Shown: positions 46,188-57,126 of the stretch, piece after piece | How positions within the stretch are numbered: position 1 is the stretch's first letter | How the letters are laid out: each line of letters begins with the position of its first letter | From: Orientallactaga sibirica | Taxonomy: Eukaryota > Chordata > Mammalia > Rodentia > Dipodidae | DNA: 64,000 nt | Assembly: GCA_036365145.1 (NCBI GenBank) | Contig: JAEOAD010000034.1 | Location: forward strand, 14,723,501 to 14,787,500 | Reading direction: 5' to 3' | Translations under genes and position numbers: made by a program | Notes under the pieces: generated by a model | Seen by the model: the letters and a program-made list of their open reading frames with translations, nothing else | The model's database searches: none | Told to the model about the DNA's origin: nothing

Positions 46188-48025
46188 GTATACCATATAC
46201 CTACCTTCTCCCTGCCTTCCCATTTAAGCCCTTATTTCTCCCATATCACTGCTAGATAGCACCCCAGGAGCTATGTGCTAATGCTCTGACTGGCTGACAG
46301 CAGAGTGTGTCTTAGGAGAGGCTTTGCCTGCAGTTCAGTTGGCCAGGCTACGCAGAGTGAAACAAAGCCAGCAAGTGCCATGTTGCACATGTGTCCATTA
46401 GTTAGGAGCATTATGCCCCCTGAAATTAGCAGGGCAGGGGTTGCTCTCGTTGGGCTGGGGACTTGGATAAAGAGGTTTCCCAATTGCTTGGTGGATTATA
46501 ATGCTTTTGCTGAAGTGCTGTGTTTATTCTTGGACTCTATTCTTGGCTTTTGCTGTGCTGGGGAACTAAAACTGATTTCCTAGGCAGGTTTGGAGGAATA
46601 TAAATATTTTCCATATCTTTATCCTTAAAGGCCATCTTTGTGACAGAAGCCTCTGTTCAAAGAGAAGAGTTCATATGTCCTAAAATCATACTTCATGAAT
46701 GTAAATGCATAAGTGTTGCTTCGTGAGATGGTAAAAATGGGATTGTTTGTCAAGCTGACCTTCATTTGTTACTAATTTGAGACAAACGTATTGTTCTGAA
46801 AGTATCAGGAGCCAGAGTGAATTTTGTAAGACTTCCCAAGCAGTGAGATTGAAAGAGCTTGTATTTATTGATGGACTCTTGTGTCAGAGCCCTAGGTTAG
46901 GAACTTTTTTCTTTCTTTCATTCATTCATCCAAACTCACAGTCTTTTTGCCTCAGTGCCTCAAATGCTAGGATTATAGCTGTATACCACCTACCATACTG
47001 GGTGAGGTGCTTCATTATTTAATTCCCAAGTACACTGAGCAGGAGATATTCTCATCTTGCTTTCATAGATAAGGAAACTGAGACTCACATAGATTGGTAT
47101 GACTTGCCTGTGAGTGTTCAAAGAGCTAATCAGAGCCATGTCAATAGTGTCTCTCTCTCTTCCTCTTCTATGAAACTGCCTCCCTTTCATATTGGTTATC
47201 TGTGTTTATATTCTTGGTGTTCAGAATGTTTGCCAAGCCCATATTACTGTTGTTGTTTCATGGCATGGGAGACATGGTGAACTGAAGTGTCTGCCACGCC
47301 ACCCTGGAGCCAAGTTTCTATGCCCATTTGCCCTTACCTTTGCGCTTGCTAACATTTGACCGCCCACAAAGGAAAGGTTGCCACCTGGTGGTAAGGAGGT
47401 AGCATTGCACAGTAGAGCTACAGTGTGTTTGAGGGCTAAAGCTAACCTAGCCACCTTTGTGATCATTTTACCTTTTCTGCATTAATCCATTTTTTGGAAG
47501 ACTACAACAATCAGATAACATAAAATTTCTTCTTCTGTGACAGATAAGCCCTGTGCATTCAGGAGATGGTGATCAGGAGTCCAGTTATTTCCTGAACTTT
47601 CAGTTGAGAGCAGACAGAACTTTTTTTTTTCTTTACCCTCTGCCTTATGCTTTCTTTTCTATACTTGGTGAGAAATTTTGGTGGTTTCCTGGCCCTTGGG
47701 GCACTTGTTTCTGCAATTCAGAATAGTGTTTTTAAAAAGGGTATGGAAACTAATTGTTCTCCTAAGTCCTTGCCAATCTTTGCTTTAATTGGGGGCTTTA
47801 TAAGGTTAAAAAATACTGCAGGAGAATCTCTGTTCTAGCATTTGTTGGTTGGTTGAACTCAAAGAAGGAGTGACCTTGTACAGTTTCAATTTTTCTAAAA
47901 GTATATATACTTGTACAGCTGCAGGCTTTTAAAAATTATGCTCTGTCATTTTTCCAATTAGTGTTAAGGTCACAAAAATTCAATTCTAAAATGGCACACA
48001 CATTTTCTTTCCCTCGTTTTATCAG
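46188..48025. other. Intron, few repeats
   Basis: A B1-like antisense scrap (GCCTCAAATGCTAGGATTAT, 46958-46980) and a MIR core (47065-47140, ATAGATAAGGAAACTGAGAC). The rest is unassigned. Confidence 0.45.
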
Positions 48026-48258
48026 ATACGATTCATTGGTTCAGTCCCAAGCCAGGGAGCTCTCCCTGCAGCGGCAGCAGATCAAGACCAGCCATGACAT
48101 CTGTGTCACTTACCATCAACGCATGAGCGCCATGATCACGGCATTCGACGAATTGCTGCAGGCCAGTGATGTGGACTGTTGTGTGGCTGAGGGTTTTCAG
48201 GAGCAGCTGAATCAGTGTGCTGGGCTTCTGGAGCAACTGGAGAAGCTGTTTCTCGATG
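48026..48258 (+). CDS. CDK5RAP2: CDK5RAP2 internal coding exon
   Basis: Acceptor CTCGTTTTATCAG|ATACGA, donor GATG|GTAAGT (consensus). The split arginine continues YDSLVQSQARELSLQRQQIK, then FDELLQASDVDCCVAEGFQE and QLNQCAGLLEQLEKLFLDG, nearly the human sequence. Three cysteines sit in or near the conserved DVDCCVAEGF block. It is followed by a 7.5-kb intron. High GC and several CpGs relative to the flanking introns fit coding selection. Confidence 0.97.
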
Positions 48259-48911
48259 GTAAGTGGGTGAGATACACCAGTGATCAGTCTGTGACTTCTT
48301 GTGTAAGTTCTGGTGGACCTGACTTCATGCCCTTGCTCACCTCCATGCCTCTGTCTTCCACATACTCATGTGCATGTTCATGTGTACATACATGCACAGA
48401 TAAACACATACTCTCCTCTTCATCTTTTTGAATCCTGTAAGGATAGGTTGGTCATATCCTAACCATTTCTCCCTAGAGTTCACTTGAGTGTGTGGTTCTT
48501 AAGATCAAAGACATTCTCTTCCTTCAAGGGCCAGGGTTTTAGAGCAATATACTCTTACCAGCTTTCTAAAACTTTTCTTCTGGCTCATGTTTTCCAAATA
48601 AGCGTGTGTTCATTTTCTTAGTAGGGAACTGGCTAGCTGATAAATATAGCTGTATTTCTCAGGCCTGAGGTATTTAGCTCTGTCTCTTCTTCCTATAGTC
48701 CTGGCCCTTCCTCATCCAGCCAGCTGCCCCTGGATTTCTTTCTCAGCCACTGACTTTGACTAGTCCAAGGAGATCCTACTTCTTCCCATAGGTTTGAGGT
48801 GGGGCATCTCAGGATTAACAAATAGCACAAACACAGGACTTACTTTACTTTCCAAGGCACAAGGCTCCAGGAATCTCCTCAGTACAGCTTCTTTACATAA
48901 AGAATGAAAAA

Positions 48912-49121
48912 GGGGGCTGGAGAGATGGCTCAGCGGTTAAGATGCTTGCCTGCAAAGCCTAATGACCTGAGTTCAGTTCTCCAGTACCCATGTAGTGTGA
49001 GATGCAAGGGTGGCCCACACATCTGGAGTTTGTTTGCAGTGACTGGAGGCCCTAGTGCACCCATTCTCTCTCCCTCCCTCCCTTTCCTTGAAAATAAATA
49101 AAAAATATTTTAAAAAACAAA
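48912..49121 (+). mobile_element. tRNA-derived SINE, plus orientation, with 11-bp target-site duplication
   Basis: GGGGGCTGGAGAGATGGCTC, GATGCTTGCCTGCAAAGCCT, GTGACTGGAGGCCCTAGTGC. Flanked by AAAGAATGAAA at 48899-48909 and 49122-49132. Confidence 0.93.
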
Positions 49122-49669
49122 AAAGAATGAAAGGAGATGTGCAGAAGGGTCTTTCTCAGGATGTCATGTGTAGATCTGGCTCTTGAATTATGAGACATAT
49201 TTATCATAATGTAGTTTTGAGGTACTGTTCTGAGTTTTTATTCTGCAAAACTTACAGCCAGCAGGAAATGTCATGGATGTTAGTGTGCAGCACAATGGAC
49301 ACTTTTGGTGCTCATTTACTTCTCCGTTCAGGTAAAGTAGTTTTATATCTGAGGCATTGCATGGCATAAGATTTCAAAAATTTAAAGATAGATTTTTAAA
49401 AATCCAAGACATGTTTACTGTGGAATGACAGATAAGCAGATACTGTTCTGATTGTATCATTTACACAACAATGCACAGGCAGCCTGGAGTTTCTTTGCTT
49501 GGATGTTATTAAAACTTGCTGTTTTTAATGGAAGCAGAACTATTTGAACTCACCTCCTCTTCTCATTAATAAATTTTGTATGCGATGTATATATTCTTTT
49601 GCATTTATTTAGGTTGTGTCTAGTTGGGGCTGTTATCAAGAAAACTGGATTGAAATCTTTGTATGTATC

Positions 49670-50025
49670 TGTGGTAGTTTGAATATATGGCCCCCAATAT
49701 ATTCAGTGTTTTATTAGTTTATAGTTTGCATCTGCAGCCACCTTGCTGGAGGCAATGTCACTGGGTGGTTCTTAAGGTGTGGTGGTGGGTTTGAGATTCC
49801 ATTGTAAATATATGCAAAGTGTACCCAGTAGGAGTTCCTGAAGTGTGCTGTGCTTTGTGGCTGGTTGGCTTTGCTCTCTTGCATGGTCCTGTGAAGACAG
49901 GCCAGCTTCTTCTGCCATTATGGAGCTTCCTCTGGATCTGTAAGCTTCAATAAATAATATCCCTTCCTCCATAACTGTCCCTGGTCTGGAAGTTCATCTC
50001 AGTGAACTTGAAACTGTCTGCTACA
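49670..50025 (+). mobile_element. Solo LTR (ERVL-MaLR type), plus orientation, with perfect 5-bp duplication
   Basis: Begins TGTGGTAGTTTGAATATATG and ends AAACTGTCTGCTACA; AATAAATAATATCCC before the end is a polyA-signal region. Flanked by GTATC at 49665-49669 and GTATC at 50026-50030. Same family as the inverted copy at 29485-29823. Confidence 0.92.
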
Positions 50026-50029
50026 GTAT

Positions 50030-50430
50030 CCTTACTGTTTTTATGATAACATTTTTAAACACTTGTATTGATAACTTGGCATAATCTGAACCCATTACTG
50101 TCTTTTGTCCCCTTTTCCCAACCTCCTTCCACTGAACACTGAATCTCTTCTTCTTTCCAACTAGTTCCTCTTCTATTTTGATGCCCCCATTATCCATCAT
50201 GACATGTTGATGGGTTCAGTATTATGTAGGTAACCAAAGCATGTGAGGTTGTGAATGCAGCAGCACTTCATCTCTGGAAGACATTGTTTCATAGTACGTC
50301 TCCCCATCCTCTGGCTCTTACCTTCTTTCTATCCCCTCTACATGCCCTGAGCCTTGGTGGGTGGGATAGATGTTATAATGTTTCCTAGTAGAGTCTAAGA
50401 AGCAAGGTGCCAGTGTGGTTTCTTAATGCT
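50030..50430 (-). repeat. L1 3' UTR fragment, minus orientation, old
   Basis: CTTGTATTGATAACTTGGCA, TTTTGATGCCCCCATTATCC, CTACATGCCCTGAGCCTTGG: landmarks of the L1 3' UTR seen at 40934, heavily diverged. Confidence 0.5.
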
Positions 50431-50540
50431 TCTAACGGGTAAAGCTGGGAGCTAGGGATCCCACTCGGGATCTGGAACTCACCTAGATTCTGTGGGGTGT
50501 GCATTTTTCTGGAGTGAGCATCTGTAACTTTAAGATTTCT

Positions 50541-50880
50541 GGGGCGAAGTGATAGCTCAGTGAGTAGAGAGTTTGCTATACAAACATGAGAGCCTCAAAC
50601 CACCCTAGTTTGATTCCCAGCACCCATGTAAAAAGCTGGGCATAGCCACATGCATCAATAGCCACAATGCACTAGATATGGAGACCGGAGAATGATTGGG
50701 GCTCACTGACCAAAAATGGCACATCTGGGTTGACAGACTCAGTTCCAGGGAAACACATGGATGCGAAATAGAGGACACCCAGTGTCTGGCCTCCTCATGT
50801 ATGTGCACAGAATGCAAATGCAGATGCATCAGCACATGTTACACAGTACCACACACACTCTGTACACACCCAAAATAAAA
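50541..50880 (+). mobile_element. tRNA-B1 composite SINE, plus orientation
   Basis: CTGGGGCGAAGTGATAGCTC, CTAGTTTGATTCCCAGCACC, AAAAGCTGGGCATAGCCACA, and a CA-rich end with AAAATAAA. Confidence 0.7.
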
Positions 50881-51229
50881 TTTCTCAAAGGGATTGAGAC
50901 CCAAAGTAGATCAGGAACTGGAGCTGCAGTCAGGTGGCCAGCATAATCTCATTCATGGTAACTCCCAAGAAGTGTAAATGAGAAAGCAATGCTTGCTCTT
51001 CAGACATGTTTGAGTAAGGCACTGGAACAAGTTCAAAGATTACGAGGCAGTCCTTCACTGATCTTGCCATGGCTGTTAGGGTTTAGCCACTTGACCCAAA
51101 GACATTTCTGGGATGTGTTGACACTCCTTTGCTGGAAGAAATGAACCCAAATACTCATTTCTTCTCAAGGCCAATGAGGAAGGCTGGTTTTCATTGAGCA
51201 TTTTCTGTGTTCTCAGCCTATAAGGAAGT

Positions 51230-51370
51230 ATTTGTATTCAAACCCCAGCTTTACAGGTCATTTGTCTCTTTAAAGGTCAGATTTCCTTTATGGGGATAGT
51301 AGCACCTGCCTTAACAGAGTTATTTGTAAGTATTAAATGAGATTATTTAACGTGTCTGGTGTCACTCTTG
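51230..51370 (-). repeat. MIR-like remnant
   Basis: Antisense MIR order: TTCCTTTATGGGGATAGTAG, CACCTGCCTTAACAGAGTTA, AGTATTAAATGAGATTATTT. Confidence 0.6.
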
Positions 51371-51515
51371 GCAATATGATTGCTCACAGGAAAGTTATGG
51401 TTAGAGTCGTGATCCAGACTGTTGGGAAAATGGAGGATTCTGAATCCTTGTCATCCTAAGAATCTGCTCTGTCTGCTGTCTCCTTTTAGCTCAGAGTCTC
51501 TTAGCTTCTCTTCAC

Positions 51516-51832
51516 TTTTTTTTTTTTTGGTTTTTTGAGGTAGGGTCTCACTCTATCTCAGGCTGACCTGGAATTCACTCTATATGTACATATCAGGAGT
51601 ACATATTCCTCAGGAACTCCATGGGGTGGGTACCTTGGTTTGGGACAGGCTTTAAGCATCCTGAGTCTCCTGACCATTAAAGCCATCTAAGGCCTCTCCT
51701 CTGTTCCTGAGAAAACTCATGAGCACAGGTGAGCACAAAGTGTCTGATACACCTGGAGGGTGGCCTCCAACTCATGGTGATCCTCCTATCTTTGCCTCCT
51801 GAGTGCTGGGATTAAAGGCCACCACTCCTGGC
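51516..51832 (-). mobile_element. B1 SINE, minus orientation, split by a 166-base insertion
   Basis: Left part 51516-51587 (GAGGTAGGGTCTCACTCTAT, CAGGCTGACCTGGAATTCAC) and right part 51754-51832 (GGGTGGCCTCCAACTCATGG, GCTGGGATTAAAGGCCACCA) are two halves of one B1. The middle is not B1; it is an inverted copy of 53238-53390. A few B1 bases are missing at the junction. Confidence 0.85.
51588..51753 (-). repeat. Inverted copy of a local segment, inserted in a B1
   Basis: TTCCTCAGGAACTCCATGGG, TGGTTTGGGACAGGCTTTAA and ACAGGTGAGCACAAAGTG match, base for base with scattered substitutions and one roughly 9-base difference, the reverse complement of 53238-53390. By eye the identity is about 90%. 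The right junction is sharp at ACACC; the left is at about 51588-51591. Confidence 0.88.
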
Positions 51833-51880
51833 TTCCTCTTCATTTTCATAAAGCAATTCTTGCCTCTAAGACATAGCCCA

Positions 51881-51990
51881 AAAGCTGGACATGGTGGTTT
51901 AGACCAGTTATACCAAGAGCAGCTGTGCATTTGTACCAGCCTAGGCTATATAGCAAGACCCTATCTCAAAAAAAAAAAAAAAAAAAACAT
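51881..51990 (+). mobile_element. B1/ID-like SINE remnant with A-run
   Basis: AAAGCTGGACATGGTGGTTT, CCAGCCTAGGCTATATAGCA, AGACCCTATCTC then a roughly 20-base A-run. Confidence 0.65.
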
Positions 51991-52474
51991 AAAAACAATA
52001 ACAAAAACAAACAAAAAGAGAGAAAACTCCATTGCCCCTGTAAATTTTCCCCACTGGTCCAGGCTGGGTTATGCTTGTCTGCTCTGGAGTCCTAGTCACC
52101 ATGCTGCCCCTGATCACAGAGTCATGTCGTCATTGTCCCTTTAGAGGTGAGCCCACTGAGGGCAGGATGGCTCTGCATTGATCCCTCTATCCTCAGTGTC
52201 TGTCCAGTCACCAGGAGCCCTGGTAAACAGAAAGGACGGGGTCACATTGGAGAAACCAGGCTCTGGGTTCTGGCTGAGCTCTGTGGGGCTGATGGTGCCA
52301 GTGATGAGTATGTGCTCAAAGAGCACAGCTGAGTGGCACCAGAAGACAGGTTGGGCCAGTGTGGAGACTGAGGTGGGTCAGCCAGTTACAAGTCACCCTG
52401 CACTATTGTCTTCTCCCTTGGCACACATGGAATGGTAGCTAGATGTTTTAATTTAATTTGGGGGGGGACGTTAA

Positions 52475-52528
<54 letters not shown>

Positions 52529-52535
52529 TTTGCAA

Positions 52536-52577
<42 letters not shown>

Positions 52578-52736
52578 CAGAGAGAGAATAGGCACACCAG
52601 AGCCTCCAGCCACTGCAAACAAACTCCAGATGCATGTGCCTCTTGTGCATCTTGCTTACGTGGGTCCTGGGGAATTGACCCTGGGTCCTTTGGCTTCGCA
52701 GGCAAATGCCTTAACTGCTAAGCCATCTCTCCAGCC
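52475..52736 (-). mobile_element. tRNA-derived SINE, minus orientation, with (ATTT)n and (GA)n tracts
   Basis: (TTTA)n 52483-52532 and (GA)n 52539-52572, then AGGCACACCAGAGCCTCCAG, GCTTACGTGGGTCCTGGGGA, TAACTGCTAAGCCATCTCTC. The long open frames here are translations of the microsatellite. Confidence 0.92.
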
Positions 52737-52746
52737 CTTAATTTTT

Positions 52747-52909
52747 TTTTTTTTTTTTTTGGTTTTCAAGGTAGAGTCTCACTCTAGTACAGGTTGACCT
52801 GGAATTCACTATGTACTCTCAGGGTGGCCTCAAACTCATGGTGATCCTCCTACTTCTGCCTCCTGAATGCTGGGGTTAAAGGCATGTGCCACCATGCCTA
52901 GCCTCAGCT
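52747..52909 (-). mobile_element. B1 SINE, minus orientation, with 10-bp target-site duplication
   Basis: CAAGGTAGAGTCTCACTCTA, CAGGTTGACCTGGAATTCAC, TGTGCCACCATGCCTAGCCT. Flanked by CTTAATTTTT at 52737-52746 and 52910-52919. It landed at the edge of the preceding SINE. Confidence 0.92.
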
Positions 52910-53237
52910 CTTAATTTTTAATTTGAAAAGATCAAGTTCCCTCACAGCACAGAGCATGGAGCTTTGAGGTGTAGCAAAAGGCTTGCCAGAGAAACGGGAG
53001 TAGAGTTTTCATGACATACATCCTGAGCTTTTGGAATAGCTAAAAGATGGTACACTGCCACCTGTATGGAGACATTTCCACCAGGAAATTCAGTGCATCA
53101 GTCAGTTGTTATCTCCCCCTGAATCCCACAGTAGCCATTTGTCACTTGGTTTAAAAGAACCCTATTGTGATAGGGGAATGGCAGAACTAGGCCCTCCAAA
53201 GAGCCTTTTACTTGGAAAGGAGGAAATTATCACTGCT

Positions 53238-53390
53238 GGTGTATCAGGCACTTTGTGCTCACCTGTGCTCATGGGTTTTCTTAGGAACAGAGGAGAGGTC
53301 TTAGATGGTCAGGAGATTCAGGATGCTTAAAGCCTGTCCCAAACCATGGTACCCACCCCATGGAGTTCCTGAGGAAGATATACTTCTGAT
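53238..53390 (+). repeat. Local segment with an inverted copy 1.5 kb upstream
   Basis: TGTGCTCACCTGTGCTCATG, GATGCTTAAAGCCTGTCCCA, CCCATGGAGTTCCTGAGGAA. It lies in ordinary unique-looking intron, so it is probably the source; the copy at 51588-51753 interrupts a B1 and is probably derived. Confidence 0.88.
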
Positions 53391-54830
53391 GCACCAAGAT
53401 GCCCGCATAGCAGGGCACTGCCTTCCATGCCTGGGCTGGCTGGGCAGTGACCCATCCTCAAGCCTGTGAGGTCAGAGTTGGCACATCAGCTGAGGGTTGG
53501 TGAGCAGCCCCAGTGCTTGGTGAGCTGGTCTTTCAGAAGACACTTGTCCCTGCTTATTAGGAAGTTTTAGTCAAGGTCTTTGAGATCTGGGCAGATTAGC
53601 TTTCCTCCTTTGAGAAGTACAGAGAACAGCACAGTGGAGACTAAAGATCTGAGATGGAGGGCCATCACCCTCTTCCTTCCTTAAAGGAACCTATCCCCTG
53701 GCTGGGATGTGAAAATCAAGGCAGAGATCTGTACCTGCATCAGCTGACTCTGCCCCCTTGCATTTCTCCACTGTGCTGACTGCCCGTAAGATGGTATGAA
53801 ACCTAACAGAGAGAGTGTGTCTTAAAGAAGCTCACTGTGCACCCAGTGCTTTGTCGCCGGGCCCATTTGTCTTTTCCTGGGGGTGACAGTGCACTACAGC
53901 AGAAGGTGGCTTTTGGAGTCCTTCTCATATTTTCCAGACTCTTGGTACCTCCCTTTGATGACCTGGTGGGAAATGGATCCTAGCTGCTGTGCTGTCTACC
54001 ATATGAATCATAGAAGCAAATGTGTCCACTCTAGTGGCCTTTCCCCACACTGTGGTGTTTGAGAACTTTTCCTTTTAGGAGTTTTGAAAACTATGTGTGG
54101 GTTCAGTCTAATTATAGCCTCATTTTTCAAGTGCAGCTATAGAAGTTTTTTTTTTTTTTTTTTTCTTCAGTCATGTATCAGTCTCTTCAAAGAACTCATC
54201 CTGGTCTGCAATTTCTAGAGTTCTGAAGTATTTTTAAAATAAACTTGTTAGTCTCTTTGAAATCTGGGCCCTTGCTTTCTTTCAAACAACAAGCGATGAC
54301 ACACAGGGACAGAGCACAGCATCTTTTGCCCAGTAATATTGTGAGCTGTATTTTATTTTCTTTTGTAAGTTTTGCTAGCCATTTTCCTTGCTGTAGAATT
54401 TTTTTTTTTTTTCAGCTGCACTCCTTTTCTCACTAATCCCAGTTCCCAGTGCTGAGAGTCTTTCCTAGGGAAATAATTGAAATTCAGATAAAGCTGTGTA
54501 CACAAAGATGTTTGTCACATTTATTTATTAAAATAAAAATTAGGAAATGACCTAAATGCAAAACTCAGTACATGTGTGGTTCCATGAAATATGAGTGTGG
54601 TCTTCAAGACAGAGGCTTCTAAAGCAAATTTAGTAAGAAAAGTGCTCATAATGACATATGATATATGAAAAAAATGAAGTACAGCATCATCTCCACCCAA
54701 GTGTGTGGAGGAAAGAACAGCAGGCAGTTGAAGAATGTATCTGTCAAAGGTACCAGGAAGAGAGGGCTTTCTCTGATTCTTTCCTCATTTCCCCTGGTGA
54801 TCATATATTCTGTTAGTGTCTGGGGATTGT
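53391..54830. other. Intron, unassigned
   Basis: T-runs at 54147-54164 and 54400-54412. No exon or named repeat recognised. Confidence 0.4.
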
Positions 54831-54925
54831 GCTTGTGTGTTGTGTTTATGGTACTAGGAATTGAACCCCGGCCTTCAGATATGCTTTGCAAGTACTCTAC
54901 CACTAAGCTATATTCTCAGCGCTCC
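54830..54925 (-). repeat. tRNA-SINE remnant, minus orientation
   Basis: GTACTAGGAATTGAACCCCG, TTTGCAAGTACTCTACCACT, AAGCTATATTCTCAGC: the reverse of a tRNA-like head. Confidence 0.65.
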
Positions 54926-55354
54926 TGAGAACTTTAATATATGAACATAATGCAAATTGGACATACTCCCATGAGGTATAGCTTAATACTCTCTTTCCCC
55001 ACTCCTATTTCACTGAAAGGCTACCTCAGTGGTAATTACTGGGGTCATGATGCACCCAGTCAGAGATGAGCCATTTCTATCACTTCTGCCAAAGCCCAGG
55101 AAATATTACAGAGGAAGTAGCCCATCAAATATGAATGCTGCTCTCACTGCTAGCCAGAGAACCTCCTCTGGGCAGATGGCAGTAGACACTGAGGAGACTC
55201 AAAACTCATCAAAGCTGAAAATCAGAGGCTGCTGAGAGCTCAGCACTCAGGGAGCCTTCTAATATGACCTTAAAAGCTCAGGGAACATTGTGGAGGAGGG
55301 GCCAAAAGAAAATATGATAATCCACAGGGTGGGGTGGTATATTCTGGAGTTTTG

Positions 55355-55468
55355 TACCCCCAACTTTTACTTTTTGAGACAAGCTGGCCTTGAATTTGTA
55401 TCTTCCTGTCATAGTCTCCCAAGTAGCTGGGATTACAGACCTGAGCCACCAGGCCCAGCTATTTAGTA
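55355..55468 (-). repeat. Ancient 7SL-derived monomer, minus orientation
   Basis: AGTCTCCCAAGTAGCTGGGA, TTACAGACCTGAGCCACCAG then GCCCAGCTATTT, closer to Alu/FLAM-type or proto-B1 sequence than to the young B1 copies here. Confidence 0.6.
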
Positions 55469-55743
55469 TTTTAGAGAATGAGAAGAGTTGCACCCAGCTA
55501 TGCCATTGTGACTGATTTCTAGATTCAGTGTTGTCCCCTGGACCTAGTGCCAGAGTAGTGATGAGGCAGGAGTCTAGTGTATGAATTGAGCTCTGGGTTA
55601 ATCCCACTTCCAACATCCAGGATTGCTGTCAAGTGTCTTTAAACAGATGGAACAGTGCCTCTGCAAATGTGTGAACAGGAAATTATCAGGGAACACTTTT
55701 CCAAAAACAATGTTTTCTCATTTGACATTTTTTCTGCCTCTAG

Positions 55744-55792
55744 GAAAATCAACAGGAGTGGAACCGAGTCCCCAGAATGAATTAATAGAGAG
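55744..55792 (+). CDS. CDK5RAP2: CDK5RAP2 49-base micro-exon
   Basis: Acceptor TTTCTGCCTCTAG|GAAAAT and donor GAGAG|GTAAGT are both strong. With the G carried in it reads GKSTGVEPSPQNELIER, matching human GKSVGVEMNTQNELMER. It enters in phase 1 and leaves in phase 2, so skipping it would shift the frame. It is too short to stand out as an open frame and was placed by splice signals and protein similarity. Confidence 0.93.
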
Positions 55793-56119
55793 GTAAGTGG
55801 GTAGCATTTGCTAAGAAAGCTTTCCAGGACTTTCTGGCTTTGATTTGTCTGCTATATTTATAAATTTAAGTTCCCTACCCCCCACCCCCGATTCTGTAAC
55901 TTTCCTGTCTTCTGTAAATAAGACATTGACACCTACAGAACTGACAGTGACCACACAGAAACAGGAGTCCACCAGTGGGTCCTGTAGCCCCCATCCATTA
56001 TTTTTGAGTGACTTATAGCTTCTTCTCTTTCCCCTCCCCTCCCTTCCTTTTCTCTCTTCTCCCTTTTCTCCCCTCTTCCATCCCTCCCCTTCCCTCTTCT
56101 TTTCATTAGCATATATTAT

Positions 56120-56253
56120 ACATAATAATGGATTTTATTATGATTCTTTCATACATGTATATAATGTATTTTAATCATATTCGCCTTATTACTCTTTCTT
56201 GTCCTCCTCCCAACTGATCCTCTTCCTCTTACCAAGTAGTGTCTCTTCTACTT

Positions 56254-56294
<41 letters not shown>

Positions 56295-56470
56295 TGTCTG
56301 TCCCAGTGCATTTAATTAGAGTTTCTTATAGGTTCATGGACAACTTACCAGTGGCTACACCACTGCAGAAAATGTCCCGTCAAGCCACCATTAGCAATTG
56401 ATCCTCAGGAAAGTGGTGGGGCCTTATGAGCCCCACCCTGACTGCTAGTATTTGCCTGTGGTTTAAAGCA
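56120..56470 (-). repeat. L1-type 3' fragment with GT microsatellite
   Basis: ATTACTCTTTCTTGTCCTCC, TAATTAGAGTTTCTTATAGG, GGAAAGTGGTGGGGCCTTAT; (GT)n at 56255-56293 followed by CTGTCTGTC. Family assignment tentative. Confidence 0.45.
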
Positions 56471-56835
56471 AATAATGCATTCCTTCTGCACCTAGGGATA
56501 AAAGTTCCTCAGTCCTTATCCTGGGTCTGAGCTCCTCTTAGGTTGTCCTATCTTCCTTCCTTCCCCTGCCACTCCCATTCCATTCTCTCCTGTGCCCTGC
56601 CTCATGCTCCTCCTCTCTGGCTCCCTGTTCTAACTGTGGCTATGCACAGCCTGGAATTCTCCCACCTTCCTTGTGCAGTCTGAAAGCTATTCCTCAGTTG
56701 TAGCTGGAATGGAAATGAGCATGGCATTTCCCAATGCCCTGCTTTTCCTTCTCAATCTAGGATCTGTTCTACTTGCCGTGCCACTTGGCACATAGTTATG
56801 TGCCAGCCCTTACTGTGTGGTATTACACTATTTCT

Positions 56836-56963
56836 TTTTTTCTTTTCTTTTTCTTTTTTTGAGGTAGGGTCTCACTCTAGCCCAGGCTGACCTGGAAATC
56901 ACTGTGTTCTCAGGGTGGCCTTGAACTCATGGCGGTCCTCCTACCTCTGCCTCCCGAGTGGTG
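56836..56963 (-). mobile_element. 5'-truncated B1, minus orientation, with 13-bp target-site duplication
   Basis: TTGAGGTAGGGTCTCACTCT to CTACCTCTGCCTCCCGAGTG, then it stops; the roughly 30 bases of the B1 5' end are missing. Flanked by TTACACTATTTCT at 56823-56835 and 56964-56976, so the truncation happened at insertion. Confidence 0.9.
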
Positions 56964-57079
56964 TTACACTATTTCTGCATTCATCTCACCACTGTCAAAA
57001 GGCAGGAGCTGGCTATTCCTGATTGGGTGAATGTGGGTGTTTTACATTGATACTTCTGAACTTACAAAGAAAGCATTTT

Positions 57080-57083
57080 CTAT

Positions 57084-57122
<39 letters not shown>

Positions 57123-57126
57123 TTTG
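57080..57126. repeat. (TATT)n microsatellite
   Basis: About eleven TATT units. Confidence 0.95.

Noticed and set aside
52458..52797. Open frames reading repeated YLFI and ER units
   Set aside because: They are translations of the (TTTA)n and (GA)n tracts of a SINE, not a protein.
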